Source: Gammaproteobacteria bacterium (lineage in GTDB: Bacteria > Pseudomonadota > Gammaproteobacteria > JAADGQ01). From it: DNA of 64,000 nt. The notes beneath the pieces were generated by a model. That model searched no databases, was not told where the DNA came from, and worked only from the letters and a program-made list of their open reading frames with translations. Position 1 is the stretch's first letter; every line of letters starts with the position of its first letter. The position numbers were made by a program, and so were the translations under genes. The stretch lies in NCBI GenBank assembly GCA_021648145.1, contig JAKITI010000003.1, forward strand, positions 1 through 64,000. Reading direction: 5' to 3'. Shown here in pieces: positions 17,878 to 28,125 of the stretch.

Positions 17878-19250
17878 TGAACATGCATTTATCAGAAGTT
17901 GCCAGCGCTGTAGATGGGAAATTAATTGGAAGTGACTGTCTGTTCCAATGTGTCACTACAGACAGTCGTACTCAAGTTTCAAATGGCCTGTTTGTTGCCC
18001 TGAGCGGTGAAAATTTTGATGGACATGATTATATAGAAAAAGCGCAAGAACAAGGCGCTGTTGCGGCATTGGTGTCGCAACAAATAGATTGCCAATTGCC
18101 TCATGTCGTTGTGGCTGATACTCAAGTGGCTTTGGGTAAGTTAGCCGCGAGCTGGCGAACACGTTTTGAAATACCATTTATCGCGATCACGGGCAGTAAT
18201 GGAAAAACCACAGTTAAAGAGCTTGTGGCCTCAATTTTAAGGCAGTGCGGTCAAGTATTAGCGACAAAAGGGAACTTGAATAACGAACTGGGTGTTCCTT
18301 TAACGCTACTGTCATTGCGACAAACAGATCAATTTGCTGTTATTGAAATGGGTGCGAATCATTCAGGGGAGATCGCATACTTAAGTCGCCTGGCTCAGCC
18401 TGCTGTGGCGATTCTTAATAATGCAGCCCCTGCTCATCTGGAAGGCTTTAAGACAATTGAAGATGTAGCGACAGCAAAAGGTGAGATTATTGAAGGGTTA
18501 GGCCCCGATGGTATTGCCATTTTGAATGCGGATGATCCCTTTTATAAAACATGGTGTAAGCGTGCGGGCGTACGGCGCTGGATCAGTTTTGGTTTGAATG
18601 GCTCAGCTGATGTTCATGCCTATGTCGATGATGGCTCTTCAAATGCTGCGCTTCAGAACACAAGTTTTCGTATGACAACGCCAGCGGGGAGTATCCCGAT
18701 TAATTTGCCATTGCCTGGTTTGCATAATGTGAAAAATGCTTTGGCTGCGACGGCGGCATGTCTGGCCGTCGGCATTGATTTGGCTGTGATCAAAAAAGGG
18801 TTGGAGGAAGCAGGTGCCGTTGAAGGACGCTTAAATGTTAAAGAGTGTAGGCATGGTTTGACTGTAATTGACGACTCTTACAATGCAAACCCTGCATCGG
18901 TTCAAGCCGCACTGTTATTGTTGTCACAATTGACAGGAAAGCAGCGAGTATTGGTTTTGGGCGATATGGCTGAGCTCGGTGACACAGCAAAAAAACTACA
19001 TAAAGAAATTGGAGTTCAAGCCCGTGAATTGGGCATTGAGTTTTTATATGCGACAGGCGAGCTGAGCAGCTCAACCGTAGAAGGGTTTGGTGAAAATGGA
19101 TTTTATTTTGAAAACAGAGAGCAGTTACTTGGACAGTTGCAAGCTGATTTAATCGGGAAATTAAAAACAGATGTGGTTGTATTAGTGAAAGCTTCACGTA
19201 GTAGTCGTCTGGAAACTGTTGTCCAGGCTTTATACAAAGGAGTTATATAA
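17877..19250 (+). CDS. murF: UDP-MurNAc-tripeptide:D-Ala-D-Ala ligase MurF
   Basis: MurF completes the stem pentapeptide by adding D-Ala-D-Ala. Of about 457 residues, the N-terminal domain shows [18 protein letters not shown], the central domain the P-loop [26 protein letters not shown] and [10 protein letters not shown], and the C-terminal domain [15 protein letters not shown] and LGDMAELG. An in-frame TTG lies three bases upstream; the ATG at 17877, which shares a base with the murE stop, is preferred. It is followed five bases later by mraY. Confidence 0.96.
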   Translation: MNMHLSEVASAVDGKLIGSDCLFQCVTTDSRTQVSNGLFVALSGENFDGHDYIEKAQEQGAVAALVSQQIDCQLPHVVVADTQVALGKLAASWRTRFEIPFIAITGSNGKTTVKELVASILRQCGQVLATKGNLNNELGVPLTLLSLRQTDQFAVIEMGANHSGEIAYLSRLAQPAVAILNNAAPAHLEGFKTIEDVATAKGEIIEGLGPDGIAILNADDPFYKTWCKRAGVRRWISFGLNGSADVHAYVDDGSSNAALQNTSFRMTTPAGSIPINLPLPGLHNVKNALAATAACLAVGIDLAVIKKGLEEAGAVEGRLNVKECRHGLTVIDDSYNANPASVQAALLLLSQLTGKQRVLVLGDMAELGDTAKKLHKEIGVQARELGIEFLYATGELSSSTVEGFGENGFYFENREQLLGQLQADLIGKLKTDVVVLVKASRSSRLETVVQALYKGVI

Positions 19251-19255
19251 ACAGT

Positions 19256-20341
19256 ATGTTGTTGTACCTGACCGAATATTTGACACAGTTTCATAGTGGC
19301 TTCAGTGTTTTTCAATACCTGACACTGCGTGGAATTCTTGGTGTGCTGACGGCTTTGATTATTTCATTCATCGTGGGGCCTTATATGATTCGAAAGTTAA
19401 GCTTTCATCAGATTGGCCAAAATATACGCGACGATGGCCCTGAAAGTCACTTCAGTAAAGCGGGTACTCCGACGATGGGGGGTGCGCTGATTATTGTGAC
19501 AATCGCAATTAGCACACTTTTATGGTCAGACCTCAGTAATCGGTTTGTCTGGATTGTGTTGGTTACAACTTTGCTGTTTGGCATTATTGGTGCGGTGGAT
19601 GATTATAAAAAGCTGGTCTACGGAAACAGCAAAGGGCTTTCTGCCTCGCAGAAATATTTATGGCAATCCATTGCTGCATTAGGCATTGCATGCTTTATAT
19701 ATTTTAGTGCTTCAAGTCCTGCTGAAACAACGCTTATTATCCCATTTTTTAAAGACTTTGCTTTTGAGTTGGGAATGGTCGGTTTTATTGTATTGTCCTA
19801 TTTTGTCATCGTTGGCACCAGTAACGCCGTGAATCTGACCGATGGACTGGATGGGTTGGCTATTTTGCCTACAGTGATGGTGTGTGTGGCTCTTGGAATT
19901 TTTGCTTATGTGACAGGGCATATCAAGTTTGCAGAATATCTGGGAATTCCTTATATCCGAGGCGTGGGTGAGGTGGTTGTTTTTTGTGGCGCATTGGCTG
20001 GGGCTGGGCTGGGTTTTCTCTGGTTTAATGCTTATCCCGCCCAGGTATTTATGGGTGATGTGGGCGCGCTGGGTCTGGGGGCAGCTTTAGGTGTTTTAGC
20101 GGTTGTCGTCAGGCAGGAGTTAGTGCTATTTATTATGGGAGGCATCTTTGTGATGGAGGCTGTTTCAGTCATATTGCAGGTAGCCTCTTATAAGTTGACC
20201 GGTAAGCGTATTTTTCGCATGGCACCACTGCATCACCATTATGAATTAAAAGGCTGGCCTGAGCCACGTGTGATTGTACGGTTCTGGATTATCACCGTCA
20301 TACTGGTTTTAATTGGTTTATCGACACTGAAGTTACGTTGA
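19256..20341 (+). CDS. mraY: Phospho-MurNAc-pentapeptide transferase MraY
   Basis: MraY makes lipid I by moving phospho-MurNAc-pentapeptide onto undecaprenyl phosphate at the inner membrane. The 361-residue polytopic protein has about ten hydrophobic segments. Family signatures are [40 protein letters not shown] and [15 protein letters not shown], containing the Mg-binding aspartates, plus [13 protein letters not shown] near the C-terminus. Its stop shares one base with the murD start. Confidence 0.97.
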   Translation: MLLYLTEYLTQFHSGFSVFQYLTLRGILGVLTALIISFIVGPYMIRKLSFHQIGQNIRDDGPESHFSKAGTPTMGGALIIVTIAISTLLWSDLSNRFVWIVLVTTLLFGIIGAVDDYKKLVYGNSKGLSASQKYLWQSIAALGIACFIYFSASSPAETTLIIPFFKDFAFELGMVGFIVLSYFVIVGTSNAVNLTDGLDGLAILPTVMVCVALGIFAYVTGHIKFAEYLGIPYIRGVGEVVVFCGALAGAGLGFLWFNAYPAQVFMGDVGALGLGAALGVLAVVVRQELVLFIMGGIFVMEAVSVILQVASYKLTGKRIFRMAPLHHHYELKGWPEPRVIVRFWIITVILVLIGLSTLKLR

Positions 20342-21759
20342 TGAATATGACAAACAATGACTCTCAAGAAACAATGGTCAGAACCTCAGAGGAGAAGGTG
20401 ACAGCTTTACCTGAGTCTGCGGTTGTGATTGGACTAGGTAAAACAGGCTTGTCATGTGCTCGTTTTCTTGAGAGATCAGGCGTGCATGTGACTGTTGTAG
20501 ATAGCAGAAATGAACCCCCTTGCCTGATTGAGCTTCAAGAGAGAGTTCCAGGCGCTGATATTTGTGTCGGTGGTTTTGATAAAGCACTATTTTGTACAGC
20601 AGAATTACTTGTGGTTAGCCCCGGTGTGCCACTGGATACGCCTGAGATTAGCGAAGCGGTAGCGTTTGGTGTGCCTGTGATTGGTGATATTGAGTTGTTT
20701 GCTCGATATGCAACGGCTCCCGTGATTGCAATTACGGGTTCGAATGGTAAAAGCAGTGTCACGACGCTGGTTGGGGAGATGTTCAAACAAGCGAATCGCA
20801 CTGCTATTTTGGGGGGTAATTTAGGCATTCCTATACTGGATCTTCTTGAGCAGGATAAACCTGATTGTTATGTGCTGGAGCTTTCCAGTTTTCAGCTGGA
20901 AACTACATTTTCACTGAATCCTGCTGCGGCAGTAATTTTAAACATTAGCCCAGATCATTTGGACAGATACGACAGTGAAAAGAGTTATTTAGTAGCTAAA
21001 CGACGAATATATCACGGTGATGGTGTGATCGTGATCAATGCGGATGAGCCTCGTTTTCAGCAAAGTTTTGCTGCCACTCGTAAGCTGGTACGATTTGGTC
21101 TGAAACAATCAAAACGGGCAGATGATGATTTTGGTGTAGAGCAGTATCAACACGAGCTTTGGTTAATGAAGGGAACCGAACATTTGTTGCCTGTGTCGAG
21201 CTTACCTCTACAAGGCCAACATCACCTTTTAAATTCACTGGCAGCACTGGCGTTGGGCTCGGCGCTTAAACTACCCATGCCTGCGATGCTTGGTGCATTA
21301 CGTGACTTTAAAGGGCTGCCTCATCGAACTTCATTGGTCGCAGAAAAAGAGGGTGTGACTTGGATTAATGACTCCAAAGGCACCAATGTGGGCGCGACGC
21401 TTGCAGCACTTAAGGGAATGCCCGGAAAGGTAGTATTGATAGCTGGCGGTGTTGGAAAAGGAGCTGATTTTTCACCACTGCGTGAAGTTGTGTCTGAAAA
21501 GGTGCGAGGCGTTATTTTGATTGGACAAGATGCGCCTCTTATTGCAGATGCACTTGAGGGTTGTTCGATCCTCAAACACTCAGACTCACTAGAAAATGCT
21601 GTTCTGCAAGCGCATCAATTGGCTCAAAAAGGCGATACAGTTTTATTCTCTCCTGCATGTGCCAGTTTTGATATGTTTAGTGGTTTTGCTGCACGTGGTG
21701 AGAGTTTTGTAATAGCCGTTAAAAATTTTCTGAAGATTGATTCAGGAGGTGTGGTATGA
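20341..21759 (+). CDS. murD: UDP-MurNAc-L-Ala:D-Glu ligase MurD
   Basis: MurD adds D-glutamate to UDP-MurNAc-L-alanine. The roughly 472-residue protein has an N-terminal Rossmann-like domain (VVIGLGKTGLSCARF), the P-loop [39 protein letters not shown] and NDSKGTNVGATLAAL. A 20-residue charged N-terminal extension precedes the core. The ATG at 20341 is preferred to an overlapping TTG. It overlaps ftsW by four bases. Confidence 0.96.
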   Translation: MNMTNNDSQETMVRTSEEKVTALPESAVVIGLGKTGLSCARFLERSGVHVTVVDSRNEPPCLIELQERVPGADICVGGFDKALFCTAELLVVSPGVPLDTPEISEAVAFGVPVIGDIELFARYATAPVIAITGSNGKSSVTTLVGEMFKQANRTAILGGNLGIPILDLLEQDKPDCYVLELSSFQLETTFSLNPAAAVILNISPDHLDRYDSEKSYLVAKRRIYHGDGVIVINADEPRFQQSFAATRKLVRFGLKQSKRADDDFGVEQYQHELWLMKGTEHLLPVSSLPLQGQHHLLNSLAALALGSALKLPMPAMLGALRDFKGLPHRTSLVAEKEGVTWINDSKGTNVGATLAALKGMPGKVVLIAGGVGKGADFSPLREVVSEKVRGVILIGQDAPLIADALEGCSILKHSDSLENAVLQAHQLAQKGDTVLFSPACASFDMFSGFAARGESFVIAVKNFLKIDSGGVV

Positions 21760-22913
21760 GTGCTGTCAGTATGACAGGTTCACGTTCATCCCAGCTGCTG
21801 GATTATGAGCTGTTATTCAGTATTCTCATCCTGCTGGGGCTGGGTATTGTCATGGTGGCTTCGACTTCCATGGGAATCAGTGAGAGTAAGTTTGGAAATC
21901 CGTTTCACTATCTATCTCGACAGTTACTGTTCGTTGTAGTGGGTGGAGTTTTTGCTGTCGCTGTTTTCAAGCTTCCACTGCAACTGTGGCAACATATCGG
22001 CTTTATATTACTGTTGGTCAGTGCTGTTTTGCTTGTTGCGGTGTTAATTCCTGATGTTGGAAAAACAGTGAACGGCAGTTCGCGCTGGCTACCGATGGGG
22101 CCTTTTAATTTTCAAGTCTCAGAATTTGTAAAACTTGTTGTGCCCATCTATATGGCGGGCTATCTAGTGCGACATGCTGAGGAGGTGAGAGGCTCATTTA
22201 CTGGTTTTTTAAAACCGATGGGAATTCTTTCAGTTTTTGGTGTTTTGTTGTTGCTGGAACCTGACTTTGGAGCAACAGTCATCATTATGGCAACGGCTTT
22301 GGGCATGCTGTTCTTGTCCGGAGTGCGTTTTGGCCAGTTCTTTTTACTGATCGCATTGATTGCTTTGGCAATGGTTTTATTGGCGGTTTTTTCCCCTTAC
22401 CGCTGGGAGCGTTTGACAACGTTCCTTAACCCATGGGCGGATCCATTTGATAGCGGTTTTCAGTTAACTCAAGCATTGATCGCTTTTGGGCAGGGAGAGT
22501 GGTTTGGTGTTAGTTTGGGCGGCGGTGTACAGAAACTGTTTTATTTGCCTGAAGCACACACTGATTTTCTATATGCAACACTGGCTGAAGAGTTAGGGCT
22601 TGTGGGGTCGGTGGTTGTTATTTTGTTATTTGGCTTTATTGTTTGGCGGGCTTTTGATATTGGCCAGCGAGCACTTCGAATAAAAAAAGTATTTGAAGCT
22701 CATTTAGCACATGGCCTGGGTTTGTGGTTTGGTTTACAGGCTTTTGTGAATCTGGGTGTGAATATGGGAATGCTGCCCACTAAGGGGTTGACTTTGCCAT
22801 TGATGAGTTATGGTGGCAGTAGTTTGATTGTGACCTGTATTGCAGTGGCGCTTTTGCTACGTATTGATTACGAAGTGCGTGGACATGTGAAAAAGCAGGA
22901 GCAGTCAGCATGA
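21756..22913 (+). CDS. ftsW: Septal peptidoglycan glycosyltransferase FtsW
   Basis: FtsW is the SEDS-family polymerase that works with FtsI at the septum. The 385-residue protein is strongly hydrophobic with about ten membrane helices. It shows VMVASTSMGI, VNGSSRWLPMGPFNFQVSEF, the catalytic-loop region LLEPDFGATVII, and the C-terminal GMLPTKGLTLPLMSYGGSSL, all typical of FtsW/RodA proteins. Its position between murD and murG identifies it as FtsW. Four-base overlaps join it to both neighbours. Confidence 0.96.
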   Translation: MSAVSMTGSRSSQLLDYELLFSILILLGLGIVMVASTSMGISESKFGNPFHYLSRQLLFVVVGGVFAVAVFKLPLQLWQHIGFILLLVSAVLLVAVLIPDVGKTVNGSSRWLPMGPFNFQVSEFVKLVVPIYMAGYLVRHAEEVRGSFTGFLKPMGILSVFGVLLLLEPDFGATVIIMATALGMLFLSGVRFGQFFLLIALIALAMVLLAVFSPYRWERLTTFLNPWADPFDSGFQLTQALIAFGQGEWFGVSLGGGVQKLFYLPEAHTDFLYATLAEELGLVGSVVVILLFGFIVWRAFDIGQRALRIKKVFEAHLAHGLGLWFGLQAFVNLGVNMGMLPTKGLTLPLMSYGGSSLIVTCIAVALLLRIDYEVRGHVKKQEQSA

Positions 22914-24046
22914 ATGCATCACCGCTTAAAAATTATACACCGATGCGGATTCTGATCATGGCCGGTGGCACCGGTGGGCATGTGTTTCCGGCACTGGCGG
23001 TTGCAAATGAGTTACGCGCCCAAGGCGCTGAAATAATCTGGATGGGTACGCGCTCGGGTTTAGAAGCGCAAATTGTACCTAAAGCGGGAATTCAAATCGA
23101 ATGGGTCAGTATCTCGGGTTTACGTGGGAAAGGTCTGTTCAGTTTGGTACTGGCACCGTTTCGATTGTTAATTGCACTGAGCCAGGCATTGAAAATTTTG
23201 ATGTATCACCGTCCGATGGTTGTGCTGGGAATGGGTGGGTTCGTTGCTGGGCCTGGTGGGTTGGTGGCTTGGTTATTACGCAAACCTTTGGTTATTCATG
23301 AACAGAATGCCGTGGCAGGAATGACAAATCGTCTCTTGGCACATGTGGCAACAAAGGTAGTGACAGCATTTCCTGATGTATTACCTGATGCCATTCATTT
23401 AGGTAACCCAGTACGTGCGGAGATTAGTCGTTTACCTGAACCGAAAAAACGTTTTGAAAATCGCGAGGGTGCATTACGTTTGTTGGTGATTGGTGGAAGT
23501 TTGGGGGCTGCTATTTTTAATGAAGTGGTTCCAGCCGCTTTAGCATTGCTTGCTAAAGAGCAAGGTGGTGATGTGCCGTCGATTGATGTTTGGCATCAAG
23601 CGGGGTCACGTAATATTGAAGAAGCTCAGTCGCAATATCGTAAAATGAATGTTAAAGGTCGTATTGAGGCTTTTATTGATGATATGGCCGCGGCATATGC
23701 ATGGGCCGATGTTGTTCTGTGTCGTGCGGGCGCGTTGACGGTCTCCGAGCTGGCCGCAGCGGGTGTTGCATCCATTCTTGTGCCTTACCCTTATGCGGTT
23801 GATGACCATCAAACACACAATGCAAACTATCTGGTTTCAGCCGGAGGCGGCAAATTATTGCCGCAAAACCAATTGAGCAGTGAACGTTTGTGTCAATTAA
23901 TTGGCTCTTTGGATCGAGTCGAGTTGCTTGAGATGGCTCAAACGGCACGAAATATGGCAAAACTTGATGCAACTCAATCGGTTGCGTCGTTATGCCGAAC
24001 GCTTGCAGAAGAGGGTGTCGGCTGCAGTCAAGGTGGGGCTCAATGA
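22910..24046 (+). CDS. murG: UDP-GlcNAc:lipid I transferase MurG
   Basis: MurG converts lipid I to lipid II on the cytoplasmic face of the inner membrane. The 378-residue GT-B enzyme has the N-terminal glycine-rich [24 protein letters not shown], the second G-loop [29 protein letters not shown], and the C-terminal donor-binding GGSLGA and [15 protein letters not shown]. Four-base overlaps join it to ftsW and murC. Confidence 0.97.
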   Translation: MNASPLKNYTPMRILIMAGGTGGHVFPALAVANELRAQGAEIIWMGTRSGLEAQIVPKAGIQIEWVSISGLRGKGLFSLVLAPFRLLIALSQALKILMYHRPMVVLGMGGFVAGPGGLVAWLLRKPLVIHEQNAVAGMTNRLLAHVATKVVTAFPDVLPDAIHLGNPVRAEISRLPEPKKRFENREGALRLLVIGGSLGAAIFNEVVPAALALLAKEQGGDVPSIDVWHQAGSRNIEEAQSQYRKMNVKGRIEAFIDDMAAAYAWADVVLCRAGALTVSELAAAGVASILVPYPYAVDDHQTHNANYLVSAGGGKLLPQNQLSSERLCQLIGSLDRVELLEMAQTARNMAKLDATQSVASLCRTLAEEGVGCSQGGAQ

Positions 24047-25476
24047 TCAGAGAAAAACAGACACAACAACAGATTATTTTGGAGCCAATGCGACGTATAA
24101 GGCGCATTCATTTTGTCGGTATTGGTGGTGTTGGCATGGGGGGGATTGCTGAAGTTCTTCTGAATTTGGGCTATGAAGTTTCAGGTTCAGATATTCAGCA
24201 AGGGGCGATGACCAAACGTCTCGGTGATTTAGGTGCTCGAATTTTTATTGGTCACCAAGCGGAAGCTGTTTCTGGAAGTGATGCTGTTGTTGTGTCAACA
24301 GCAGTAAGTCAGGAAAATCCTGAATTGATTGCAGCCAATGAACAACGCATCCCTGTCGTACCTCGTGCTGAAATGCTTGCTGAACTGATGCGCTTTCGCT
24401 ATGGAATTGCAGTGGCGGGTACACATGGTAAAACAACCACGACAAGTTTGATTGCAACAGTATTGGCGGAAGGTGGCTTGGATCCCACTTATGTGATTGG
24501 TGGGAAACTTAACAGCGCGGGTAAACATGCACAGCTGGGTACTGGGCGATACTTGGTTGCTGAAGCGGATGAAAGTGATGCGTCGTTTCTCTATTTGCAG
24601 CCTATGTTAGCGGTTGTGACGAATATTGATGCCGATCATATGGGAACGTATGGCGGTGAATTTAGCCGTCTAAGGCACGCGTTTACTGAGTTTCTGCACC
24701 ATCTGCCTTTTTATGGCCTTGCTGTGATGTGTATTGATGACCCTGTGATTCATGAACTATTGCCATCTCTGAATCGACCACTATTGACCTATGGTTTTGA
24801 TGAAAATGCGGATATTCGAGCCTTTGATCTTGAACAAAATCAAGGGAAATGTACATTTAAAGTCACCTTTTCTACTCGAGAGCCATTGCTTGATATTACG
24901 TTGAATATGGCAGGGAAGCACAATGTATTGAATGCACTGGCAGCGATTGCTGTCGCTCACGAGTTAGGGGTTGATGGTTTGGCGATTCAAAAATCATTGG
25001 CAGATTTCCAAGGCATTGGACGGCGTATGCAAGTCAATGGTGACATTGAAGTTGCACAAGGTCGAGTGTTGCATATTGATGACTACGGACATCATCCCAG
25101 TGAAATTTCAGCCACTTTAAATGCGGTTAAAAAAGGCTGGCCAGGGCGGCGTGTCGTCGTCGTGTTTCAGCCACATCGTTATACTCGCACGAGAGACTTG
25201 TTTGAAGATTTTGCAAAAGTGCTTTCTGCCATCGATGTTTTGGTTCTGTTGGATATTTATGCGGCAGGCGAGGAGCCTATTTCTGGAGCCGACGGTCGAG
25301 CACTTTCTCGGGCGATCCGTTTACGCGGTCATGTCGATCCTGTTTTTGTTGAGAATGTGAGTGAGTTGCCGGATGCTTTGAAAGTGCTGCTTGCTGATGG
25401 TGATATTGTTTTGACGATGGGGGCGGGTAATATTGGTGCCGTAGCAGCTACACTGGCACAAAGTTTGCTAGGTTGA
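24043..25476 (+). CDS. murC: UDP-MurNAc:L-alanine ligase MurC
   Basis: MurC adds the first amino acid, L-alanine, to UDP-MurNAc. From the ATG that overlaps the murG stop the protein has about 477 residues. It shows [17 protein letters not shown], the P-loop [38 protein letters not shown], the C-terminal [10 protein letters not shown] and [17 protein letters not shown] longer in-frame start exists inside murG but is not needed. It overlaps murB by one base. Confidence 0.96.
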   Translation: MIREKQTQQQIILEPMRRIRRIHFVGIGGVGMGGIAEVLLNLGYEVSGSDIQQGAMTKRLGDLGARIFIGHQAEAVSGSDAVVVSTAVSQENPELIAANEQRIPVVPRAEMLAELMRFRYGIAVAGTHGKTTTTSLIATVLAEGGLDPTYVIGGKLNSAGKHAQLGTGRYLVAEADESDASFLYLQPMLAVVTNIDADHMGTYGGEFSRLRHAFTEFLHHLPFYGLAVMCIDDPVIHELLPSLNRPLLTYGFDENADIRAFDLEQNQGKCTFKVTFSTREPLLDITLNMAGKHNVLNALAAIAVAHELGVDGLAIQKSLADFQGIGRRMQVNGDIEVAQGRVLHIDDYGHHPSEISATLNAVKKGWPGRRVVVVFQPHRYTRTRDLFEDFAKVLSAIDVLVLLDIYAAGEEPISGADGRALSRAIRLRGHVDPVFVENVSELPDALKVLLADGDIVLTMGAGNIGAVAATLAQSLLG

Positions 25477-26381
25477 TGTTTATGAATTCAGCACAGAGAC
25501 TACAAGAGCAACGAGGCCAGCTTCTAATTGAAGAGCCGATGTCTCGCCATACTTCATGGCGCGTAGGCGGGATGGCTGAGAATTTTTATATTCCTGCTGA
25601 TATCGACGACCTTGTACTATTTCTTGAACAATTGCCTGCAGGTGAGAATCTGTTTTGGTTTGGTTTGGGTAGTAACTTGCTGGTTCGTGACGGAGGTATT
25701 AAAGGTACGGTGATCTGTATGACGGGTGTATTGAATACAATCAGAAAAACAGATGCGCTGCATGTTGATGTGGGTGCCGGCGCTTCCTGTGCAAAACTGG
25801 CACGATTTTGTGTGAAATCCGGGCTAACAGGTGCAGAGTTTCTTGCAGGAATACCGGGCACAATGGGTGGCGCACTGACAATGAATGCGGGGGCTTTTGG
25901 TGGAGAAATCTGGCCACTCGTAGAGCAAGTTGAAGTGATAAATCGCTTTGGAAAACGAGTATGGCGATCAAGTGATGAGTATCGCTACTCTTATCGTCAT
26001 GTTGAGGGGCCTGAAAATGAGTGGTTCATTGCGGCACGGTTAAAATTGAAAATCGGCGATAGCGCTCTGGCCATGGTTCGTATTAAAAAGTTGCTTGAAC
26101 AGCGTAACGCAGCACAACCCATTGGTTTGCCGAGTTGTGGTTCAGTATTCAGAAACCCTGATAACGACCATGCGGGGCGATTGATAGAGATGTGTGGTTT
26201 AAAAGGGCACTCTCTAGGCGGGGCTATGGTCTCTGATAAACATGCCAATTTTATTATCAACAAAGGTCATGCGACTGCGGCAGATATAGAGTCGTTAATA
26301 AATTTGATTGTAACAACGGTTGAAAAACAGTGTGATGTACGGTTGAAAACTGAAGTGCGTATTGTAGGGGTCAGTTCATGA
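25476..26381 (+). CDS. murB: UDP-N-acetylenolpyruvoylglucosamine reductase MurB
   Basis: MurB reduces UDP-GlcNAc-enolpyruvate to UDP-MurNAc with FAD and NADPH. The 301-residue protein has the FAD-binding GLGSNLLVRDGG and AGIPGTMGGALTMNAGAFGGE, the catalytic-Ser region PSCGSVFRNP, and the C-terminal VSDKHANFIIN with LKTEVRIVG. The compact sequence and GTMGG form look like a type II MurB rather than the longer E. coli type I enzyme. The ATG at 25476 shares a base with the murC stop. Confidence 0.95.
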   Translation: MFMNSAQRLQEQRGQLLIEEPMSRHTSWRVGGMAENFYIPADIDDLVLFLEQLPAGENLFWFGLGSNLLVRDGGIKGTVICMTGVLNTIRKTDALHVDVGAGASCAKLARFCVKSGLTGAEFLAGIPGTMGGALTMNAGAFGGEIWPLVEQVEVINRFGKRVWRSSDEYRYSYRHVEGPENEWFIAARLKLKIGDSALAMVRIKKLLEQRNAAQPIGLPSCGSVFRNPDNDHAGRLIEMCGLKGHSLGGAMVSDKHANFIINKGHATAADIESLINLIVTTVEKQCDVRLKTEVRIVGVSS

Positions 26382-27328
26382 TTGATGAGCGACAAAATAA
26401 AATAGATCATCCTGCAGATTTTGGGCGTGTTGCTGTCTTGGCGGGTGGAAGTTCAGCTGAGGCTCATATTTCACTGAAAAGTGGCAGTGCCGTATGGCAG
26501 GCTCTGCGCACACGCGGTGTTGATGCTGTTTTAATTGATACTGCGATGGGTGCGGTTCCGTTGCTGCAGAAACTTGTCAATGAATCTTTTGATCGAGCTT
26601 TTATTGCACTGCATGGGCGCGGTGGCGAAGATGGATTGTTGCAAGGTGCTTTGGAAACATTGGAGATCCCTTATACGGGAAGTGGTGTTTTAGGTTGTGC
26701 CATCAGTATGGATAAAGTGCGTTGTAAAATGTTATGGAAAGGGGCGGAGTTACCGACGCCTGATTTTTGTATTTTAGATAGTATTGATGCTTGCACTCGT
26801 GCGGTGAAAAAATTAGGTTTGCCGCTGGTGGTAAAGCCTGCTCATGAAGGTTCCAGTTTTGGAATTAGTAAAGTCACCACTGAAAATCAAATTGAAGCGG
26901 CATGGCAAACAGCATTAAAGTTTGATGAATATGTGATGGCTGAGTGCTGGGTCGAAGGCAATGAGTATACGGCGACCATTCTTGAAGGCGAGGCACTGCC
27001 ATTGATAGGGATTAGCCCTTGTGATGGGTTGTATGATTATGCAGCAAAATATGAGCTGGATAATACTCAGTTTTTTTGCCCATCGGGTTTATCTGCAGAG
27101 ATAGAAATTCAACTTCAAGCACTGGCAGTAAAAGCGTTCAATTCCGTGGCCGCCCGAAGTTGGGGGCGAGTTGATTTCATGCTTGATGAAGCGGGCAACC
27201 CTTGGTTGATAGAAGTGAATACTGTGCCTGGAATGACAGATCATAGTCTGGTACCTATGGCTGCCAAAGCGGTGGGAATTGAATTTAATGATTTGGTATG
27301 GCGTATTTTAGAAGGTGCAACAGCATGA
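26378..27328 (+). CDS. ddl: D-alanine--D-alanine ligase
   Basis: Ddl makes the D-Ala-D-Ala dipeptide used by MurF. The 316-residue ATP-grasp protein has VAVLAGGSSAEAHISLKSG, ALHGRGGEDGLLQGALE, YTGSGVLGCAISMDK, VVKPAHEGSSFGISKV, RVDFMLDE, and the metal-binding IEVNTVPGMTDHSLVP. Like other dcw-encoded copies it corresponds to DdlB of E. coli. It overlaps murB and ftsQ by four bases. Confidence 0.96.
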   Translation: MIDERQNKIDHPADFGRVAVLAGGSSAEAHISLKSGSAVWQALRTRGVDAVLIDTAMGAVPLLQKLVNESFDRAFIALHGRGGEDGLLQGALETLEIPYTGSGVLGCAISMDKVRCKMLWKGAELPTPDFCILDSIDACTRAVKKLGLPLVVKPAHEGSSFGISKVTTENQIEAAWQTALKFDEYVMAECWVEGNEYTATILEGEALPLIGISPCDGLYDYAAKYELDNTQFFCPSGLSAEIEIQLQALAVKAFNSVAARSWGRVDFMLDEAGNPWLIEVNTVPGMTDHSLVPMAAKAVGIEFNDLVWRILEGATA

Positions 27329-28098
27329 GTTTGCGTAATAAGCGAAAAAAAACAAACCAGCGCAACGCTGTTGAGCGAGAAAAACGTCAGTGGTTGAAAC
27401 CTGGTTGGCTTAAGCGAGGGGCTGTTTTTGTAGCCTCCGTGAGTGTTGTTATGTGGGGTTTGGTTATGTTGTCAGACCCACAAACAATGCCGTTGAAAAA
27501 TATTCAGGTTGAAAGTGAGTTTCGTCATATTGATGCGGATCAAATAAGGCAAGTTGTTGCAAATTATGCAGAACAGGGGTTTTTGAAAATTGATACTGAT
27601 ACGGTAAAAAGTGATTTGATGACAATGCCATGGATTGCTGCGGTAAATATAGAGCGTGTATGGCCTGATGAGCTGTATGTGAAGGTCGTTGAACATAAAG
27701 CGGTTGCTCGTTGGGAGGATGGAGGATTGCTTGATGAGTCAGGTGTACATTTTTCTCCAGAAGAGAGTACTTTTCCCGAGAGTCTGGTGATATTTTCCGG
27801 GGATGTGGATCATGCTTTAGAGATGACCCAATATTATCAAAATAACAAAGAAACGATATCCCAGTTGGGTTTGAGTATTGTACAAATTAAACTTGACGAG
27901 AGACATGCCTGGCATATCACTCTGAATAACAGTATGACGTTGATTTTAGGGCGAACAGAAAGTGAGCAGCGTTTGCAGCGTTTTGTGCGTTGGTATCCTC
28001 AGTTGGAAGGGGGGGAAGTAAAGCAGGTTGACCTGCGATACAGCAATGGTTTTTCAATTGAATGGTTAGAGCAAACAGAGGAGGCCACAAAAGCTTAA
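27325..28098 (+). CDS. ftsQ: Cell division protein FtsQ
   Basis: FtsQ is the bitopic scaffold of the FtsQLB complex. From the ATG that overlaps the ddl stop it has 257 residues: a very basic cytoplasmic tail, one transmembrane helix (about 32-52), a periplasmic POTRA domain (about 56-125, starting LKNIQVESEFRHIDADQIRQ and containing MPWIAAVNIERVWPDELYV), and the FtsQ-type beta domain. An upstream in-frame start inside ddl is not preferred. Confidence 0.94.
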   Translation: MSLRNKRKKTNQRNAVEREKRQWLKPGWLKRGAVFVASVSVVMWGLVMLSDPQTMPLKNIQVESEFRHIDADQIRQVVANYAEQGFLKIDTDTVKSDLMTMPWIAAVNIERVWPDELYVKVVEHKAVARWEDGGLLDESGVHFSPEESTFPESLVIFSGDVDHALEMTQYYQNNKETISQLGLSIVQIKLDERHAWHITLNNSMTLILGRTESEQRLQRFVRWYPQLEGGEVKQVDLRYSNGFSIEWLEQTEEATKA

Positions 28099-28125
28099 GC
28101 AATTTGTTTGAGCGTGTACGCATCT